Assembly: GCA_937983405.1 (NCBI GenBank)
Contig: CALJZN010000097.1
Span: forward strand, 1 to 33,017
Origin: an uncultured Paracoccaceae bacterium
GTDB taxonomy: Bacteria; Pseudomonadota; Alphaproteobacteria; Rhodobacterales; Rhodobacteraceae
Reading direction: 5' to 3'
DNA: 33,017 nucleotides
Shown here: piece by piece, positions 32,934 through 33,017 of the stretch
How the letters are laid out: the number at the start of each line of letters is the position of its first letter
Numbering within the stretch: the first letter of the stretch is position 1
Position numbers and translations under genes: made by a program
The notes under the pieces: generated by a model
Told to the model about the DNA's origin: nothing
Databases searched by the model: none
Seen by the model: only the letters and a program-made list of their open reading frames with translations

Positions 32934-33017
32934 ACAGGCCGCACGAGCAAGCCGTCACCCGCCCGCTACCGCACCGCGACCTGGTCCGGCTACACTGCGG
33001 CGCTTCGCAAGCGGGGT
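32934..33017 (+). pseudogene. Start of an IS5-family (IS427/IS903-type) transposase, cut by the window edge
   Basis: The plus frame TGRTSKPSPARYRTATW continues as SGYTAALRKRG to the last base. It matches the N-terminus of IS5-type transposases (RYRTTNWxxYNAALRKRG). No ATG precedes it: an in-frame TAG lies at 32931-32933, where an ATG would be expected. The start may therefore be mutated or the gene dead. The left end of the element is probably near 32880. The rest lies outside the window. Confidence 0.5.

Overview
The window is high-GC DNA with dense, translationally coupled operons. Gene content (RbsABC-, Ugp- and Dpp-type importers, SorC, LacI and GntR regulators, sugar-acid enzymes) suggests an alphaproteobacterium, most likely Rhodobacteraceae (for example the Paracoccus/Rhodovulum type). 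This is inferred from protein style and composition, not from a marker gene. There is no rRNA, tRNA or CRISPR array. Both ends are made of broken insertion sequences, so the catabolic genes look like an accessory island or plasmid segment.

Layout. 1-2963: decayed transposases: the 5' end of an IS1182-like gene, two head-to-head IS256-like remnants, and an IS110-like gene with a frameshift. 3245-14422 (+): a nine-gene operon with an RbsABC-type importer, a SorC regulator, an aldo/keto reductase, a GlpD-like dehydrogenase, an LsrF-like class I aldolase, a LyxK-like FGGY kinase and a GMC oxidoreductase. 14501-15685 (-): an RhmD-like acid-sugar dehydratase, divergent from a LacI regulator (15875-16897, +). 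17013-22229 (+): a Ugp/Mal-type ABC importer with a nucleoside-hydrolase-like protein. 22277-26102: D-apionate lactonase (apnL, -), a FadR-type GntR regulator (+) and a Gfo/Idh/MocA dehydrogenase that best matches D-apiose dehydrogenase (apsD, +). 26144-32449 (-): a five-gene Dpp/Opp-type importer. 32709-33017: IS481- and IS5-type remnants.

How the genes work together. The apsD/apnL pair points to oxidative catabolism of the branched plant pentose D-apiose: apiose to apionolactone to apionate. A near-identical LacI-type operator (GGTAACGTTACC) lies in front of the dehydratase, the Ugp-type importer and the distant Dpp-type importer. One LacI repressor therefore probably controls all three. 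The GntR protein has its own candidate site, a 29-bp inverted repeat with a TTGTCAAACAA core, just upstream of apsD. The first operon looks like a separate polyol or ketose pathway: phosphorylation, oxidation at C2, then aldol cleavage. Its substrate is unknown. The last steps of apionate breakdown (ApnO, Oia enzymes) are not in this window.
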